Shown in pieces: positions 4,571 to 5,437 of a stretch of DNA of 5,437 nt; the first letter of the stretch is position 1; each line of letters opens with the position of its first letter. Under the pieces are notes generated by a model. It was not told where the DNA came from. It was given only the letters and a program-made list of their open reading frames with translations, and did no database searches. A program made the translations under genes and the position numbers. The stretch comes from a bacterium (GTDB lineage: Bacteria > UBP18 > UBA7526). The stretch lies in NCBI GenBank assembly GCA_018903055.1, contig JAHIPW010000098.1, forward strand, positions 1-5,437, in the 5' to 3' direction.

Positions 4571-5437
4571 GAAAAGAATCATTATCTTAGTGGGGATTTT
4601 AGCTCTGGGTCTCACTCTTCTGGCAGGATGTCGCCAGCGACCGGAGGAAGTGGAACTGGGGAAGAAGGAGTTGGTCCCCCTTGAGGAAATGGTCCCCTTA
4701 GAAGAGATGGCTCCCCCAGAGGAAATGGCTGAGGCCGCTCCCACTGTAGTTCCCGCCGCAGGCATTACCTCCGTCAATAGCATCACTCAGGCCTCCGTTG
4801 GCCAGAGGGCAATCCTCCAAGCAACGATAACCTCTGTCCGGATTTTTAGTGAAGCGAAGGGAAGAACCCTGAAGATAAGTGATGGAACGGGAAGCATAGA
4901 TGTCGTAATCTGGAAAGATCTCTACAACCAGATACCCCAGAGAGATTCTCTTGTTAAAGGAGTAAGGATTCAGGTCTCGGGAGAGATCGGGAGTTACCGG
5001 GAGAACCTCCAGATAAAACCAAAAAGCCCAGGGGATATTCAGATATTAGGAGCTGCTCCAGCTGCCCTTCCAGCCGTTGCTCCATTAACTCCAGTAACCC
5101 AGGTGCCGATAGAGGAGAAAGTTGTTGCCCCTCCTCCCCAGGTGACAGCAAAGCCGGAGCTTAAGAAAGTGGATACTGATGGGGATGGGATTCCCGATAC
5201 CTTCGCCATGGTAGGAACCACGGCCGCTCCGGCCATTGCTCCCGCCGCAGCACCTAGGGCACCTGCGATGCGGAAGATCCCTGTCCGGACAACCCCGATA
5301 TCGAGCATCACCCAGGCCTCAGTTGGTCAGTGGGAGACCCTAAAAGGCACCATAACCAGTGTCTATGTCTTTAAGGAGGCCAAGGGTCGTACCTTAAAGA
5401 TAAGTGATGGAACGGGAAGCATAGATGTCGTAATCTG
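4491..5437 (+). CDS. Probable lipoprotein with repeated OB-fold-like domains, 3'-truncated by the window edge
   Basis: The frame is open from ATG 4491 to the right edge (315 full codons). After a 26-residue N-terminal extension it has a lipoprotein signal: VKRIIILVGILALG, then LLAGC with C47 as the lipidated cysteine. It should therefore be membrane-anchored and exported. Next comes a short PLEEM-type repeat (about 63-79). A first OB-fold-like domain follows (about 92-187), with the pattern ...GQ-AILQATITSV...KGRTLKISDGTGSIDVVIW...VKGVRIQVSGEI...LQI. A Pro/Ala-rich linker (about 188-270) carries DTDGDGIPD (228-236), a thrombospondin-type-3-like calcium loop. A second OB-like domain begins at about 270 and runs off the edge. 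OB folds of this kind resemble the tRNA_anti/nucleic-acid-binding class, but the exported location makes ligand and role unknown. The start is less certain than the frame: ATG 4491 has the best SD; 4449, 4467 and GTG 4569 are alternatives. Confidence 0.83.
   Translation, partial: MKVINSYGRLRRSIPYDKPTGQVSNGVKRIIILVGILALGLTLLAGCRQRPEEVELGKKELVPLEEMVPLEEMAPPEEMAEAAPTVVPAAGITSVNSITQASVGQRAILQATITSVRIFSEAKGRTLKISDGTGSIDVVIWKDLYNQIPQRDSLVKGVRIQVSGEIGSYRENLQIKPKSPGDIQILGAAPAALPAVAPLTPVTQVPIEEKVVAPPPQVTAKPELKKVDTDGDGIPDTFAMVGTTAAPAIAPAAAPRAPAMRKIPVRTTPISSITQASVGQWETLKGTITSVYVFKEAKGRTLKISDGTGSIDVVI
4872..4912 (+). repeat. 41-bp direct repeat, first copy, in OB-like domain 1
   Basis: This stretch is identical, base for base, to 5397-5437. 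It codes for the core around LKISDGTGSIDVVIW. The offset of 525 bp equals 175 codons, so the two copies are in the same frame and mark a domain duplication. Confidence 0.93.
5397..5437 (+). repeat. 41-bp direct repeat, second copy, in OB-like domain 2
   Basis: Identical to 4872-4912 and cut by the window edge, so the identity may continue beyond it. Bases before it are clearly diverged at many third codon positions (for example, the GRT segment), so identity is patchy. Gene conversion between domains is one explanation. Confidence 0.93.

Noticed and set aside
4569-4571. GTG 4569 as the lipoprotein start
   Set aside because: It would give a tidy signal peptide, but the bases before it are the terminal inverted repeat and contain no Shine-Dalgarno. 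It stays an alternative.
4329-5311. Reverse-strand open frames opposite the lipoprotein
   Set aside because: They are low-complexity Gly/Ala/Ser-rich shadows of the Pro/Ala-rich + strand frame, which has a lipobox and a duplicated domain.

Overview
The window looks like chromosomal DNA of an uncultured bacterium, plausibly from a deep-branching or candidate phylum. This is a low-confidence inference. It rests on the short SAHase type without the long insert or the YRY tail, the heavy use of AGA/AGG arginine codons, and the very high density of small palindromes and short tandem repeats between and inside genes. All genes lie on the + strand.

Layout: (1) 1-443, the C-terminal part of a sugar-1-phosphate nucleotidyltransferase. 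(2) 441-616, a structured repeat forming the leader of the next gene. (3) 630-1838, S-adenosylmethionine synthetase (metK), with a 15-residue insertion rich in inverted repeats. (4) 1839-1919, an 8-bp tandem repeat and a short spacer. (5) 1920-2834, a PfkB/ribokinase-family kinase. (6) 2840-3003, a second copy of the structured repeat. (7) 3019-4272, S-adenosylhomocysteine hydrolase (ahcY), with a 7-bp tandem repeat inside the reading frame. (8) 4273-4490, a gene-poor stretch with an imperfect hairpin, a strong Shine-Dalgarno sequence, a 10-codon ORF and the left part of a palindromic element. (9) 4491 to the right edge, an open reading frame for a lipoprotein with repeated OB-fold-like domains.

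The central genes form an activated-methyl-cycle cluster. MetK makes SAM, methyltransferases turn it into SAH, and AhcY splits SAH into adenosine and homocysteine. The PfkB kinase between them could phosphorylate adenosine, but that is inferred from position only.

Two observations stand out. First, metK and ahcY, but not the kinase between them, are each preceded by a copy of the same 164-176 bp element. It has about five GTTAC words on the 5' side, about five GTAAC words on the 3' side, and two hairpins whose sequences differ between copies while pairing is kept. It may be a shared regulatory leader, a MITE-like element, or both. Second, a 150-bp element with 13-bp perfect terminal inverted repeats (4421-4570) sits exactly at the start codon of the lipoprotein gene. 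Removing 152 bp, including one copy of a TGA duplication, restores a start of the form SD-ATG-AAA-AGA. The element carries its own SD and ATG, which re-open the frame.
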